Assembly (NCBI GenBank): GCA_028710655.1 | Contig: JAQTTS010000006.1 | Location: 1-21,570 of the forward strand | Origin: Dehalococcoidales bacterium | GTDB lineage: Bacteria; Chloroflexota; Dehalococcoidia; Dehalococcoidales; UBA5760 | DNA: 21,570 bases | Direction of reading: 5' to 3' | Part shown: piece after piece, positions 8,316 through 15,669 of the stretch | Numbering within the stretch: the first letter of the stretch is position 1 | Layout: each line of letters begins with the position of its first letter | Notes under the pieces: model-generated | The model's database searches: none | Told to the model about the DNA's origin: nothing | The model's input: the letters and a program-made list of their open reading frames with translations, nothing else | Position numbers and translations under genes: made by a program

Positions 8316-8651
8316 TTACAGGAGTGCTGGTTTGACCGTCACATCCAGCGATACATTTGTCCCTGTCATTGCAGACACATACAGGTAGAAGTCGGGGGTT
8401 CCATTAACGGCCACATTCAGCTCAGTGTTCCCAGTAATAGTAGCGCCGTCACCGAGCATGTATGCCTCGAAGGTCTCATTCCACAGCAAAGGGTATATCG
8501 TGATGGACGGATTGCTCCCAGTCACTTTGCACGCGATTGTGGCAAACGGCGAACCGGACAGGTCAGCCACTCCCCGTGCTGTTGTTGGCACTGCGCTGTC
8601 AGCCGCAGCCACTCCGCTACGCAGTAGTGTTTCTCCGTGTATAGCCGACAT
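8316..8651 (-). CDS. Unknown beta-rich phage protein, possible virion decoration protein
   Basis: A 111-residue protein with a good start (ATG 8651, AAGGAG 7 bases upstream). The first 30 residues are Ala/Thr/Ser-rich, and the rest alternates short strands ('ATIACKVTG', 'SITIYPLLWN', 'ELNVAV', 'FYLYVSAM', 'VSLDVTV') consistent with a small beta-sandwich. It has no signal peptide, membrane helix or catalytic motif. It lies between the head-tail adaptor and the secreted surface protein. By size and context it could be a capsid decoration or fiber-base protein, and it is rich in Ser/Thr (possible glycosylation acceptor for the nearby cassette), but this is inference only. The family was not recognised. 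Confidence 0.55.
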   Translation of the reverse strand: MSAIHGETLLRSGVAAADSAVPTTARGVADLSGSPFATIACKVTGSNPSITIYPLLWNETFEAYMLGDGATITGNTELNVAVNGTPDFYLYVSAMTGTNVSLDVTVKPALL

Positions 8652-8665
8652 AATAATACTCCTTA

Positions 8666-9142
8666 CTAATCGCCAGCTTCGTCTGCCAGCAGGTTATTGT
8701 ATGCGGCGTAGTCCACGCCTTCTTCCTCATTGCGTTCAAGATTGACCATGTACACCGGCCTGTCACCATCATAGGCAGACAAGAGCCTGCTCACGATGGG
8801 CGGTATGGGCAATTCCACCGTGTTGTCCTCACGATACCGTTCCTTCACCACACCAGCCGCGATAACCCCCTGTACCTGCAAGCCAAGGCGCAGATCAATG
8901 TCTGGCTGATGCTGTATGAGGAACAAAGCCATCTCACATTGGGCATTCTTCATGGCATCAGTGGCAGTATCCGGGAATGTGAACTTACCGGAGTTCAGCC
9001 ATACATAGGCAGTAATGAGTGCCGGGATATTGTCCGATGCCTCATTGGTCCAGTACTCGTCAGCACTGATGCGTGCTGACATATACGTATTGGCCTCTGC
9101 CTCAGTTACCCAGCTATTCGTACCCACGGTTATTGATGGCAT
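8666..9142 (-). CDS. Head-tail adaptor (connector) protein
   Basis: A 158-residue protein beginning 'MPSITVGTNSWVTEAEANTY', an N-terminal pattern (strand, then 'S/TEAxxY' helix) typical of phage adaptor proteins of the HK97 gp6 / DnaT-like connector type. The helical middle ('IPALITAYVWLNSGKF', 'AQCEMALFLI') matches the helical bundle that docks under the portal ring, and the C-terminus holds a 'IPPIVSRLLSAY' helix. ATG 9142 follows GAGG. In most related genomes it would follow the capsid gene directly; here a 5-kb cassette of modifying enzymes separates them. Confidence 0.7.
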   Translation of the reverse strand: MPSITVGTNSWVTEAEANTYMSARISADEYWTNEASDNIPALITAYVWLNSGKFTFPDTATDAMKNAQCEMALFLIQHQPDIDLRLGLQVQGVIAAGVVKERYREDNTVELPIPPIVSRLLSAYDGDRPVYMVNLERNEEEGVDYAAYNNLLADEAGD

Positions 9143-9156
9143 ATATTACCTCACGT

Positions 9157-9858
9157 TCATTTGGCTAATCCAACCGGTGATTGGTTCCACACCTTGCCAT
9201 TGGCAAGACACACCTGGCACGCCTGCATATTGAATCTGTTCATGTGATCCATGAACGCTGGCCAATCCTGATCAAGCGGAATAGATACTCTCCTTGCCTC
9301 ATCCACACTCATGCCCATACGCCTGAAATTGGAATATGCATTGGCACACGGCCATACCCGATAGTCACTCACCATGACACGATCACACCCGCAGGCTGCC
9401 GGGAGTACGTTGTCCAGCGGCTTACTGGGATGCACACGATGCTCAGACGGGTCTATCACTACCAGATAGTCACCATGTCGTTTGTGTGCCCGTATACCGG
9501 CTTTATACGAGTTAGCCGACTGAGTAACCACCCTGTCAACCAAACCAGCTCCCACAGCCGCTACAATGGGCTTGGTTGACTTGCAATTACTCCATATCTC
9601 GGTGTGATCGAACACCCCTGATTCACGGATAATACGCAATCCCTCTGCCAAATGCTCCCACAGGGCAGCCTCTCCCCCGGTGATGTGCGCCCACGCAAAG
9701 TGTAGCCCATGCTCACGCACGCTATTGCAGATGGCCGTCACTTCATCCGGCGTCATCTGGTAATCAGGGAAGTCCCTACGCCACGGTGTTTGGGTACAGT
9801 TGGGACAATTCATATTGCAGGCCGTTACTGGCATAAATGAAAGCATGGTCTGGTTCAT
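9157..9858 (-). CDS. Radical SAM protein, copy 2 (GGEA variant)
   Basis: A 233-residue protein with the radical SAM cluster motif C14-x3-C18-x2-C21 (ACNMNCPNC) and the GGE motif at 61-63, here followed by A instead of P. Five further cysteines near the C-terminus (about C156, C158, C171, C214, C217, the last pair in 'CQVCLANGKVW') could bind a second iron-sulfur cluster as in twitch/SPASM domains. It aligns along its whole length with the protein encoded just upstream, sharing 'YQMTPDEV', 'LWEHL', 'DRVVTQ', 'CGCDR' and 'CLANG', so the two are tandem paralogs. ATG 9858 overlaps the preceding TGA and has AGGGGAG upstream; a GTG at 9861 is an alternative. Substrate unknown. It is not QueE: it is followed by no other queuosine gene and has extra cysteines. 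Confidence 0.85.
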   Translation of the reverse strand: MNQTMLSFMPVTACNMNCPNCTQTPWRRDFPDYQMTPDEVTAICNSVREHGLHFAWAHITGGEAALWEHLAEGLRIIRESGVFDHTEIWSNCKSTKPIVAAVGAGLVDRVVTQSANSYKAGIRAHKRHGDYLVVIDPSEHRVHPSKPLDNVLPAACGCDRVMVSDYRVWPCANAYSNFRRMGMSVDEARRVSIPLDQDWPAFMDHMNRFNMQACQVCLANGKVWNQSPVGLAK

Positions 9859-10586
9859 CACTCACTCCCCTGTAATGCGTATTCTTCCGGGTTATTGCCA
9901 TCCCTTGACACGTCCCACACTCTCCCATTTGCCAGACATATTGTGCAGGCCGGTTGGGTATACCGGCTTATGGCAGAGAAGTATGTGAACCACGGCGAGT
10001 CAATGGGCTGATGTACCGGAAGCTGCCGTGGGGCTAAACCAAGGCGTATGGAGTTGTGGTATACACCGGGGCATGACCATACGGTGTCACGGAACACCAC
10101 GAGCCTGTCACAGCCACAGAGGGACGGTAATGAGTGGGGTATAGCCTCGTCTGGGGGTATCTTGTGCACTGACTGCCGGGTTACCAGTATCTTATCCGGG
10201 TGGTACTTGGCCAATGCATCTACCCCTTTGCGCGACATATTGGATGTCTGGGTAACCACCCTATCAGCTATCCCCTTATCCAATACCCGCTTCAGCGGAG
10301 CCACATCCGCACAGTTGGAGTAGATGTCAATCCTGTCAGCCACCCCATACTCTCTCAGGAGCCTACACCCCTCATCCAGATGCTCCCACAGGGCAGGCTC
10401 ACCACCCAGCAGGTGCACCTCCGCATAGTGCAACCCCTGTTGCCTCACACTAACACAGAACCGTTCCACCTCGTCCGGGGTCATCTGATACTCCAGATGC
10501 TCCAGCCTCCATTCCTTCTGGGCACAATACCGGCAGTCAAGATTGCACTTGCCTGTGGGCATGAGTATGATCTGACATTGATGCAT
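9858..10586 (-). CDS. Radical SAM protein, copy 1 (GGEP)
   Basis: A 242-residue radical SAM enzyme. C14, C18 and C21 (KCNLDCRYC) form the CxxxCxxC motif for the [4Fe-4S] cluster that cleaves S-adenosylmethionine, and GGEP (61-64) is the SAM-binding motif. A C-terminal set of cysteines (C157, C159, C172, C214, C217) is kept at the same positions as in the downstream paralog and suggests an auxiliary cluster, as in SPASM/twitch enzymes that modify peptides or small metabolites. 'DIYSNC' (87-92) is also shared. The gene starts 3 bases after the methyltransferase stop and is coupled to the second copy. Together with glycosyltransferases and a methyltransferase it suggests a biosynthetic or protein/glycan-modifying pathway; the reaction cannot be read from the sequence. 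Confidence 0.88.
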   Translation of the reverse strand: MHQCQIILMPTGKCNLDCRYCAQKEWRLEHLEYQMTPDEVERFCVSVRQQGLHYAEVHLLGGEPALWEHLDEGCRLLREYGVADRIDIYSNCADVAPLKRVLDKGIADRVVTQTSNMSRKGVDALAKYHPDKILVTRQSVHKIPPDEAIPHSLPSLCGCDRLVVFRDTVWSCPGVYHNSIRLGLAPRQLPVHQPIDSPWFTYFSAISRYTQPACTICLANGRVWDVSRDGNNPEEYALQGSE

Positions 10587-10589
10587 AGC

Positions 10590-11045
10590 CTATCCCTCTA
10601 CCTTGAGCAGTGCACAGCGCAGGAACTCACCATTGATCCGCAGCGGGAACCCATCGACAATATTCCACGGTCTGGGCTGATATATCTGGTACATCGCCTT
10701 ACGCACGTCAAAATACTCAAAGGTCAACTCTATCCACTCGTTGCAGTGTGTGGGGTCTTGCCGGTAGCTCTGGGTGCCGCCATAGGGCACATCCACCTGC
10801 AAGTCTCCCCCCACGGCCATAATACGCCACAGTTCATCCATCACATCCACGGTGAGCCACGGCTTGATATGCTCCAGTACGTGATGGGCACGGATAATGG
10901 CGAATGTACCCGTGTCGATGGGGTACGGTATCACCTCCAGATCATGGATTATCTCCACCCCGGCTATGGGGCGCTTGTCCATGCCCACATACCCATCCTT
11001 CTTGGCCACGCCACAGCCTATATCCAGCTTATTACTACTCCACAT
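10590..11045 (-). CDS. SAM-dependent methyltransferase (class I, type 11-like)
   Basis: A 151-residue protein with the Rossmann SAM-binding motif LDIGCG (7-12), an acidic residue at the end of the second strand (YVGMD, 19-23), 'IIRAHHVLEHI' (50-60) as the usual post-motif of Methyltransf_11 enzymes, and 'VPYGG' plus 'QDPTHCNEW' (97-104), which is common in methyltransferases of polysaccharide clusters. The frame stays open further upstream, but ATG 11045 has GGAGGGAG close by and overlaps the GT2 gene by only 11 bases, whereas the extra 94 residues would merely be a shadow of that gene. It is short for the family, lacking a C-terminal extension. Likely acceptors are a sugar or small molecule handled by the neighbouring enzymes. 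Confidence 0.82.
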   Translation of the reverse strand: MWSSNKLDIGCGVAKKDGYVGMDKRPIAGVEIIHDLEVIPYPIDTGTFAIIRAHHVLEHIKPWLTVDVMDELWRIMAVGGDLQVDVPYGGTQSYRQDPTHCNEWIELTFEYFDVRKAMYQIYQPRPWNIVDGFPLRINGEFLRCALLKVEG

Positions 11046-11802
11046 GGCTCTCCCTCCATTCATCCCATACCTGCTTCCTCTCCCATAGCCCATCATACAC
11101 ATTAAGCCTGTTGTAGATGTCTGGTTCGAGGACAAAGTATCTCTCGTCATCGGTGAAATTACGGTAGTGGGTGTGGCTCCCCTGTGCAATGTTATTGGGG
11201 TCATAGCGTTCCCGCCTGAGAGCCAGTTTCTTGCGCCCATGCTCGGCATCAAGGAACTTGTAATGGCGTATGATTGCGTGCTCTGGGAACAGTTTGGGTG
11301 CGCCACCGGGCAAGTGTGGATGGTCAAGCCATACCTCAGGGGTATTCTTCACCGCCCGTATATAGGGTATGTCGAAGTACGTATAGTGCTTTATCCGGTC
11401 AACGAAGTCGGGTATGGCCGGGTCATCATCCACCGTAGCCCAGAACGAGTATGAGTCGAAGTTGACACAGTTACAGCCTGCTGCGTTGGCTCTGGCCAAT
11501 AGCTCAGGCACTTTCTCCCCACTATACGTCTCCATCAACTCATCCGCATCCTTCAGCACATACCAGTCACATCCCTGTTCTATGGCGTAGGTCATCCCAT
11601 ACCGTATAAGCGCATTCAACTCGAACGTGGGTGAGGTATTATGCAATATTGGCACCCCCATTGACGCCACGATATCCAGTAACCTATCCTTACATCCATT
11701 ATCAATAACCACCGGCCACATACCCTGATCGAGCGTATTTTGCAGAGTGCGCTCAATAACTTCTTCTTCATCAATGATATAGGTGAACGCTATGACCTTC
11801 AT
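11035..11802 (-). CDS. Glycosyltransferase, GT2-like
   Basis: A 255-residue GT-A fold transferase. The N-terminus (MKVIAFTYIIDEEEVIERTL) is the typical first strand and helix of GT2-like enzymes, 'VVIDNGCKD' (31-39) corresponds to the nucleotide-binding 'DN.S.D' segment, and 'YVLKDADE' (81-88) holds the metal-binding DxD motif. There are no membrane helices, so it is probably cytosolic. ATG 11802 overlaps the stop of the three-domain gene as ATGA and has GGGGCAGG just upstream; an upstream in-frame start at 11826 would add eight residues with little support. A Trp-rich C-terminus may bind the acceptor. Donor sugar and acceptor are not predictable. Confidence 0.85.
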   Translation of the reverse strand: MKVIAFTYIIDEEEVIERTLQNTLDQGMWPVVIDNGCKDRLLDIVASMGVPILHNTSPTFELNALIRYGMTYAIEQGCDWYVLKDADELMETYSGEKVPELLARANAAGCNCVNFDSYSFWATVDDDPAIPDFVDRIKHYTYFDIPYIRAVKNTPEVWLDHPHLPGGAPKLFPEHAIIRHYKFLDAEHGRKKLALRRERYDPNNIAQGSHTHYRNFTDDERYFVLEPDIYNRLNVYDGLWERKQVWDEWRESHVE

Positions 11803-14108
11803 ACCTGCCCCTTGTTGAGTACCCAATTTCCCTCAATCTCACCAAGACCCTTACTCACTCTATCCTTACGTGTCCCAGCTACATCATGCCGTATCCACTC
11901 ACGCTCCTGCCCTGTCCATGTCCATCCCTTGCCAGACGAGTGCCCCAGTCCAGGGAACTCCTTGATAATCTGCCCTGACAGCCCACGCTTGTATATATCC
12001 AATGCAGCGAGGTAGCAGGGGGCACCATGGTGTACGTATGGGTGGAACTTGCGGTATACGGCGATATTCAGCAGATGGAAGTATGGGTGTAGCATGGGCA
12101 TCCAGCCCTCATTCTTGTGATGGGCATGGGCACCATACTCATACCCGTCAAACCCCGTCTTTTCCACGTACCCTACCCCATACGTATCCTGCTCCATCAT
12201 GGCCAACATCTGATCCATTGGAGACTTCAGCATCTCAATGTCTGAGTCGAATATGAGGGCGTAAGGGGTGCGTGCGTGCTTTATGCCCAGACACATGCCT
12301 CTCCCATGCCCAATATTATAGCCGGGAGTGAGCACCGTGGTGAGCTTAGAGCGGATACTCTGGGTATAATGGAAACAGGGGTCAGTCTCATCACTACCAT
12401 CGATAATAATGATTGGCATATCAGGGTGGAATCGCCTTACCGACTCATACGCCCTCTGCATCAAGTCTTTGGTATTGCAGCATACCGATATCCCCGTTAT
12501 CTTGGGGAAGTACGTATCCACATTGCCCTCAGACAGCTTCCCACTCAGTATGTCCAGGTACACTTGGCTATCACCTGGCACCCACTTCCGCAGCGTACTC
12601 CTGTCCTTGTCCCTATTCTGGTCTTTCTGGCAGTATGTTGCAGGGCTATGCCCAACACCAATACCCAAGCGTCCCGGCAACCCCTTCATGCCCACATACA
12701 GCTTCTCCTGATCATTGAATAAGAACCCTCTGCGCTCAGGCAGCACCTTAAACCATATCCTCATGTCCAAGTAGTGTACCGGGTCAGGATTCTCACAGAA
12801 CGCACGCACAGTGCCAAGGAAACTGGCAAGGAAGCCAGTCTGGGCGAGAGACGCATTAATCATATTCCCAAGCTGGGCATAACTCCCCGTGGGTAGGTGG
12901 TAGTACTTGGCATGGCTTATCCCCACCACTTCATAAGTATCCAGCTTCTTCGCCATCACCTCTACGTAGCGTGGGGCGTAATACTCATCATCTTCAATGA
13001 TCAGTATCTTGCTCCCCCTGACATGGGGGAGTGCTGCCAGTATATTGACATTCAGAGTATGTGCAGGGTCATTGGGCTTTGGTTCACGGCGTATATAATC
13101 TGCTCCTGGCGGAGGCGTCATGGGCACTTTCCCATCATCCACCACTATCCACTGGTCAGGCCGTACCGTCTGCATATCCATCCAGTGCTTGCATAGTCCG
13201 AAAGCCAATGGCCTATCACCAGTGGGTGTGATGGCAGTGATCGTCCCTGGGGTGGTCATCACACTAATAGCCTCTGGCGGTACTGCAGGCTTATCCACCA
13301 CCACATCCTGATACTCGCCAAATGGGAAGCATGTGAGCTTAGACTGAGGATTTAGATTCACCACTTCTATCCCGGCGTCATGCAGCACCGGGGCGAAGTT
13401 ACTGATCTCCTCAATATACCGTGCGTAGATGTTCTCGCCATAGTCCACCGGGTAACCGGGGTGCCACCATTTCTGCTTCCCCTGACCATCCCCATGCATA
13501 TCAAACCCGAGCAGGTATATGGGGTTGGCTCCGAGGGCTGCGGCCAAGTTTATCGCGCCATAGCCAGCATTATTCTTAAACGCCAAACGCTCAGTGGTGC
13601 CAATCCTGTACCCACCGGCCTCATCAGGCTCTACCATGTAGAAATCGGGTGGGAACAGCTCGTGGAGTGCTATCCACACCTTATACCCCTTGTATGCCAT
13701 GAACTTTGCCTTCGACTCCTCACCGAGCTTGCCCGTCTCTGCCCATCCCCACAGCTGTCCATCCACGCCGAACAAAATACTGGGACTGAGCAGTTCATAC
13801 GCCCGGTTAATGCCAATGGTCAGTTCGCCCTCAAGCAGGCTCAAGTCGCACTGCTGCACACTCGGCCCACCGCCAATAATAAAACACCTACGCCCTTTCC
13901 ACATGCCATTCTGCACGTAGTCGGCAAACCACCTTGGCTTCGAGTAACCCATAGCCTCTGCCTCTACCAGGTTGCGCCTGATCATCGCCTTATCCCGAAA
14001 CCTATCCTTACGCTGCTGCATGTCGTGCAGCGTGATAATGGGTGATGGCTGTATGGCTGGCTTCACCTTGTGGCTCTTTTGTGTGTTTTTCATTCGCAGG
14101 ATGCCCAT
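11799..14108 (-). CDS. Three-domain protein: GT42/DUF115-like plus two GT-A glycosyltransferase domains
   Basis: A 769-residue fusion. Domain 1 (about 60-265) has the pattern shared by DUF115/MptE-like proteins and GT42 sialyltransferase-like enzymes: IIGGGPS (77-83), IGINRAY (98-104), GVDGQ (114-118), 'NNAGYGAINLAAALGA' (179-194), LLGFDMHG (199-206) and LNPQS (252-256). Domain 2 (about 280-530) is GT-A-like with 'ILIIEDDEYY' (368-377) carrying a DD(E) metal site. Domain 3 (about 535-740) is a GT2-like unit with 'IIIIDGSDETD' (566-576) and 'ALIFDSDIEML' (617-627). ATG 14108 has AGGAGG 7 bases upstream. It is the first gene after the major capsid gene. Such a protein could build a short oligosaccharide by itself; whether the target is capsid, host surface or DNA is unknown. 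Confidence 0.8.
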   Translation of the reverse strand: MGILRMKNTQKSHKVKPAIQPSPIITLHDMQQRKDRFRDKAMIRRNLVEAEAMGYSKPRWFADYVQNGMWKGRRCFIIGGGPSVQQCDLSLLEGELTIGINRAYELLSPSILFGVDGQLWGWAETGKLGEESKAKFMAYKGYKVWIALHELFPPDFYMVEPDEAGGYRIGTTERLAFKNNAGYGAINLAAALGANPIYLLGFDMHGDGQGKQKWWHPGYPVDYGENIYARYIEEISNFAPVLHDAGIEVVNLNPQSKLTCFPFGEYQDVVVDKPAVPPEAISVMTTPGTITAITPTGDRPLAFGLCKHWMDMQTVRPDQWIVVDDGKVPMTPPPGADYIRREPKPNDPAHTLNVNILAALPHVRGSKILIIEDDEYYAPRYVEVMAKKLDTYEVVGISHAKYYHLPTGSYAQLGNMINASLAQTGFLASFLGTVRAFCENPDPVHYLDMRIWFKVLPERRGFLFNDQEKLYVGMKGLPGRLGIGVGHSPATYCQKDQNRDKDRSTLRKWVPGDSQVYLDILSGKLSEGNVDTYFPKITGISVCCNTKDLMQRAYESVRRFHPDMPIIIIDGSDETDPCFHYTQSIRSKLTTVLTPGYNIGHGRGMCLGIKHARTPYALIFDSDIEMLKSPMDQMLAMMEQDTYGVGYVEKTGFDGYEYGAHAHHKNEGWMPMLHPYFHLLNIAVYRKFHPYVHHGAPCYLAALDIYKRGLSGQIIKEFPGLGHSSGKGWTWTGQEREWIRHDVAGTRKDRVSKGLGEIEGNWVLNKGQV

Positions 14109-14129
14109 GCCTAATCCTCCTATTTAACA

Positions 14130-14161
14130 GGGGTGGAGAAGTGGGCGTTCTCCCCCACCCC
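14130..14161 (-). other. Stem-loop in the gap between capsid gene and glycosyltransferase gene
   Basis: GGAGAA/TTCTCC plus GGGG/CCCC and one T-A pair form a GC-rich stem with a 3-base bulge and a 7-base loop. On the minus strand it is followed by TGTTAAATA and then the AGGAGG of the next gene, without a U-run, so it is more likely an mRNA stabiliser or partial attenuator than an intrinsic terminator. A second small palindrome, GAGCTA-TAT-TAGCTC at 14179-14193, spans the capsid stop codon. Confidence 0.5.
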
Positions 14162-14186
14162 CGGAGCGTTGCGGAGGGGAGCTATA

Positions 14187-15239
14187 TTAGCTCGTCTTGC
14201 AACGGGAAATCTGCTTTGTCTCACCAATAGCCCCACCATACCGCTGCCAACCAACCGCGATATCAGCATAGGCTTCAGGATCGAAGCTATCGAATATCTT
14301 GAGGTCCATGCGATTCGCGCCCTTGATCTTGTTCTTGGGCAGAATCACATAGTAGTCGGTAGTGGAGGTGAGCATAAGGGTGTAGACAACACGTACATTG
14401 TAGTTCAGCTGGGTAGTGGAGGATGCAAATGGCTGCTGCACCATGCCCAATGCCCGGCTGATACGGCCTTTGTTCTGGATCGGGGACAGGATAGCGAACT
14501 CAGACGCAGGAGTAACCCCCATGCCAAGGTCATGTGTGCGGAGAAGAATCTCCTCACACGCCTTGTTGATCGTGTTGATATCGCGTATGGGGACATAGTT
14601 CTCGTTCGTGTTCGGAATACTACCCGTCACCGCCTGCCAAGCCACGTCATACGTAGCTGGCACTGCTTCGATGAGGTCGTAGAAGTCCTGCGCCTTGGAT
14701 TCATATGCCGCATTGCGGAATTCAATGGCATTATCCTCCAGAGTCCAGTACTCACGGTCATCGAACAGTCGGCGCGACCAGCTCAGGCCAGCACCATACA
14801 TATCCAGAGTGACATTGGTCTTCTCACCACTCATCTTGTACAGTTTGGCCTTCTCACCTTCAGGCACCTTGGCAAAGGTAAGGCCGCTCTCCACATCCAG
14901 TATATCGAACCCGTTACGATTGGAGTTTCGCATATCCATCATGGCGAAAATCTGCTCATAACCGGTGTCGTAATACGTGAGCTGATGGTACTTGTCAAGC
15001 ACCTCCAGTACGGATGTGGGGAAGTCGCCACTTGTCCCAAATGCCTGCACCAAGACCGAACGCGCCTGCACCGGGTCGCCTGTGGAGGCAAACGCCTGTG
15101 AAGCCGCCTTGAACGGGGCAGTATTGGGCATAGTGAGGAATTTGTTGAGGGCACCACGCAACATCTTGCGTGCCGTGGGGTTTTCGAGTCCACCCGCCTG
15201 CTCGAACTTACCCCAGTCAGAAACGATTAAACCCTTCAT
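14187..15239 (-). CDS. Major capsid protein (HK97 fold, probable)
   Basis: A 350-residue protein following the protease/scaffold and decoration genes, the usual place of the major capsid protein. Its start (ATG 15239) follows AAGGAG. Segments consistent with an HK97-type coat protein are a helical N-terminus, a Thr/Tyr-rich E-loop-like region ('KTNVTLDMYGAGLSWSRRL' near residues 145-165), a long spine-like helix ('EFRNAAYESKAQDFYDLIE'), a 'GSIPNTNENY' loop and a C-terminal 'DSFDPEAYADIAVGWQRYGG' strand region, where a C-terminal 'YADIAVGWQRYGGAI' resembles the 'a.ri.v..r.G..v' ending of coat proteins. Processing by the upstream protease is possible, but no cleavage site was defined. Confidence 0.78.
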   Translation of the reverse strand: MKGLIVSDWGKFEQAGGLENPTARKMLRGALNKFLTMPNTAPFKAASQAFASTGDPVQARSVLVQAFGTSGDFPTSVLEVLDKYHQLTYYDTGYEQIFAMMDMRNSNRNGFDILDVESGLTFAKVPEGEKAKLYKMSGEKTNVTLDMYGAGLSWSRRLFDDREYWTLEDNAIEFRNAAYESKAQDFYDLIEAVPATYDVAWQAVTGSIPNTNENYVPIRDINTINKACEEILLRTHDLGMGVTPASEFAILSPIQNKGRISRALGMVQQPFASSTTQLNYNVRVVYTLMLTSTTDYYVILPKNKIKGANRMDLKIFDSFDPEAYADIAVGWQRYGGAIGETKQISRCKTS

Positions 15240-15250
15240 GATCGTTCTCC

Positions 15251-15643
15251 TTAGGATACGATGCCGAGCATGCCATCAAGGTGGATTTCCACTTCCTCGT
15301 CGCCAACGGAAGGCTGCTTTGTAACAATACCACACAGGGTATTGCCAGCGGAAGACGTATTCACTTCCTCATCGACTTCGTCGAAGTACACTTTGCACCC
15401 CTCGGCGTACCCACTCAGATTTCCACTGGTGACTACGGCGCAGGGCACAACAATCTTGGCAGCCCAGTACACCTTGACTGCCTGATCTCCGTCATCTGTG
15501 TCATTCACCACAACACACACAGTGTCGTTGCACTTTACCATCTGGCCAGCAGTGAGATCAGTATCAGCCTCTATCTCAAAACTGGCGTATGGGTCGTTGT
15601 GGGTGGATGACCGGAGCTTGAAGTTATTGCCTCCAAGGGTCAT
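15251..15643 (-). CDS. DUF2190-like capsid decoration protein
   Basis: A 130-residue beta-rich protein (ATG 15643, AAAGGAG upstream). It has the features of DUF2190 family proteins found beside major capsid genes: 'DLTAGQMVKCNDTVCVVVND' in the N-terminal half, a small aliphatic strand pair 'KIVVPCAVVTSG', then 'GYAEGCKVYFDEVDEEV' and a terminal 'CGIVTKQPSVGDEEVEIHLDG' segment (about residues 103-124) resembling the 'G.a...a.agd..v.v.l.G' ending of the family. These proteins bind the outside of the capsid and stabilise it. It is cysteine-rich for such a small protein (four Cys). Confidence 0.72.
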   Translation of the reverse strand: MTLGGNNFKLRSSTHNDPYASFEIEADTDLTAGQMVKCNDTVCVVVNDTDDGDQAVKVYWAAKIVVPCAVVTSGNLSGYAEGCKVYFDEVDEEVNTSSAGNTLCGIVTKQPSVGDEEVEIHLDGMLGIVS

Positions 15644-15669
15644 AATACTACTCCTTTTGCATTAAGGCA

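Noticed and set aside
9157..10586. Queuosine/preQ0 synthesis (QueE) for the radical SAM pair
   Set aside because: No QueC, QueD, FolE or DpdA-like partner is present, and the conserved C-terminal cysteines are not a QueE feature.
10200..11105. 301-residue plus-strand open frame
   Set aside because: Antisense to the first radical SAM and methyltransferase genes, both with clear motifs; low-complexity His/Pro/Leu translation and no ribosome binding site.
11048..11327. 94-residue N-terminal extension of the methyltransferase
   Set aside because: It lies wholly inside the GT2 gene in another frame, has low-complexity sequence, and the Rossmann motif begins only six residues after the preferred start.
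14130..14161. Intrinsic terminator after the capsid gene
   Set aside because: The stem is good, but no U-run follows on the minus strand; downstream genes clearly continue the operon.
14133..15101. 322-residue plus-strand open frame
   Set aside because: Antisense shadow of the major capsid gene; no recognisable domain and opposite to all other genes.
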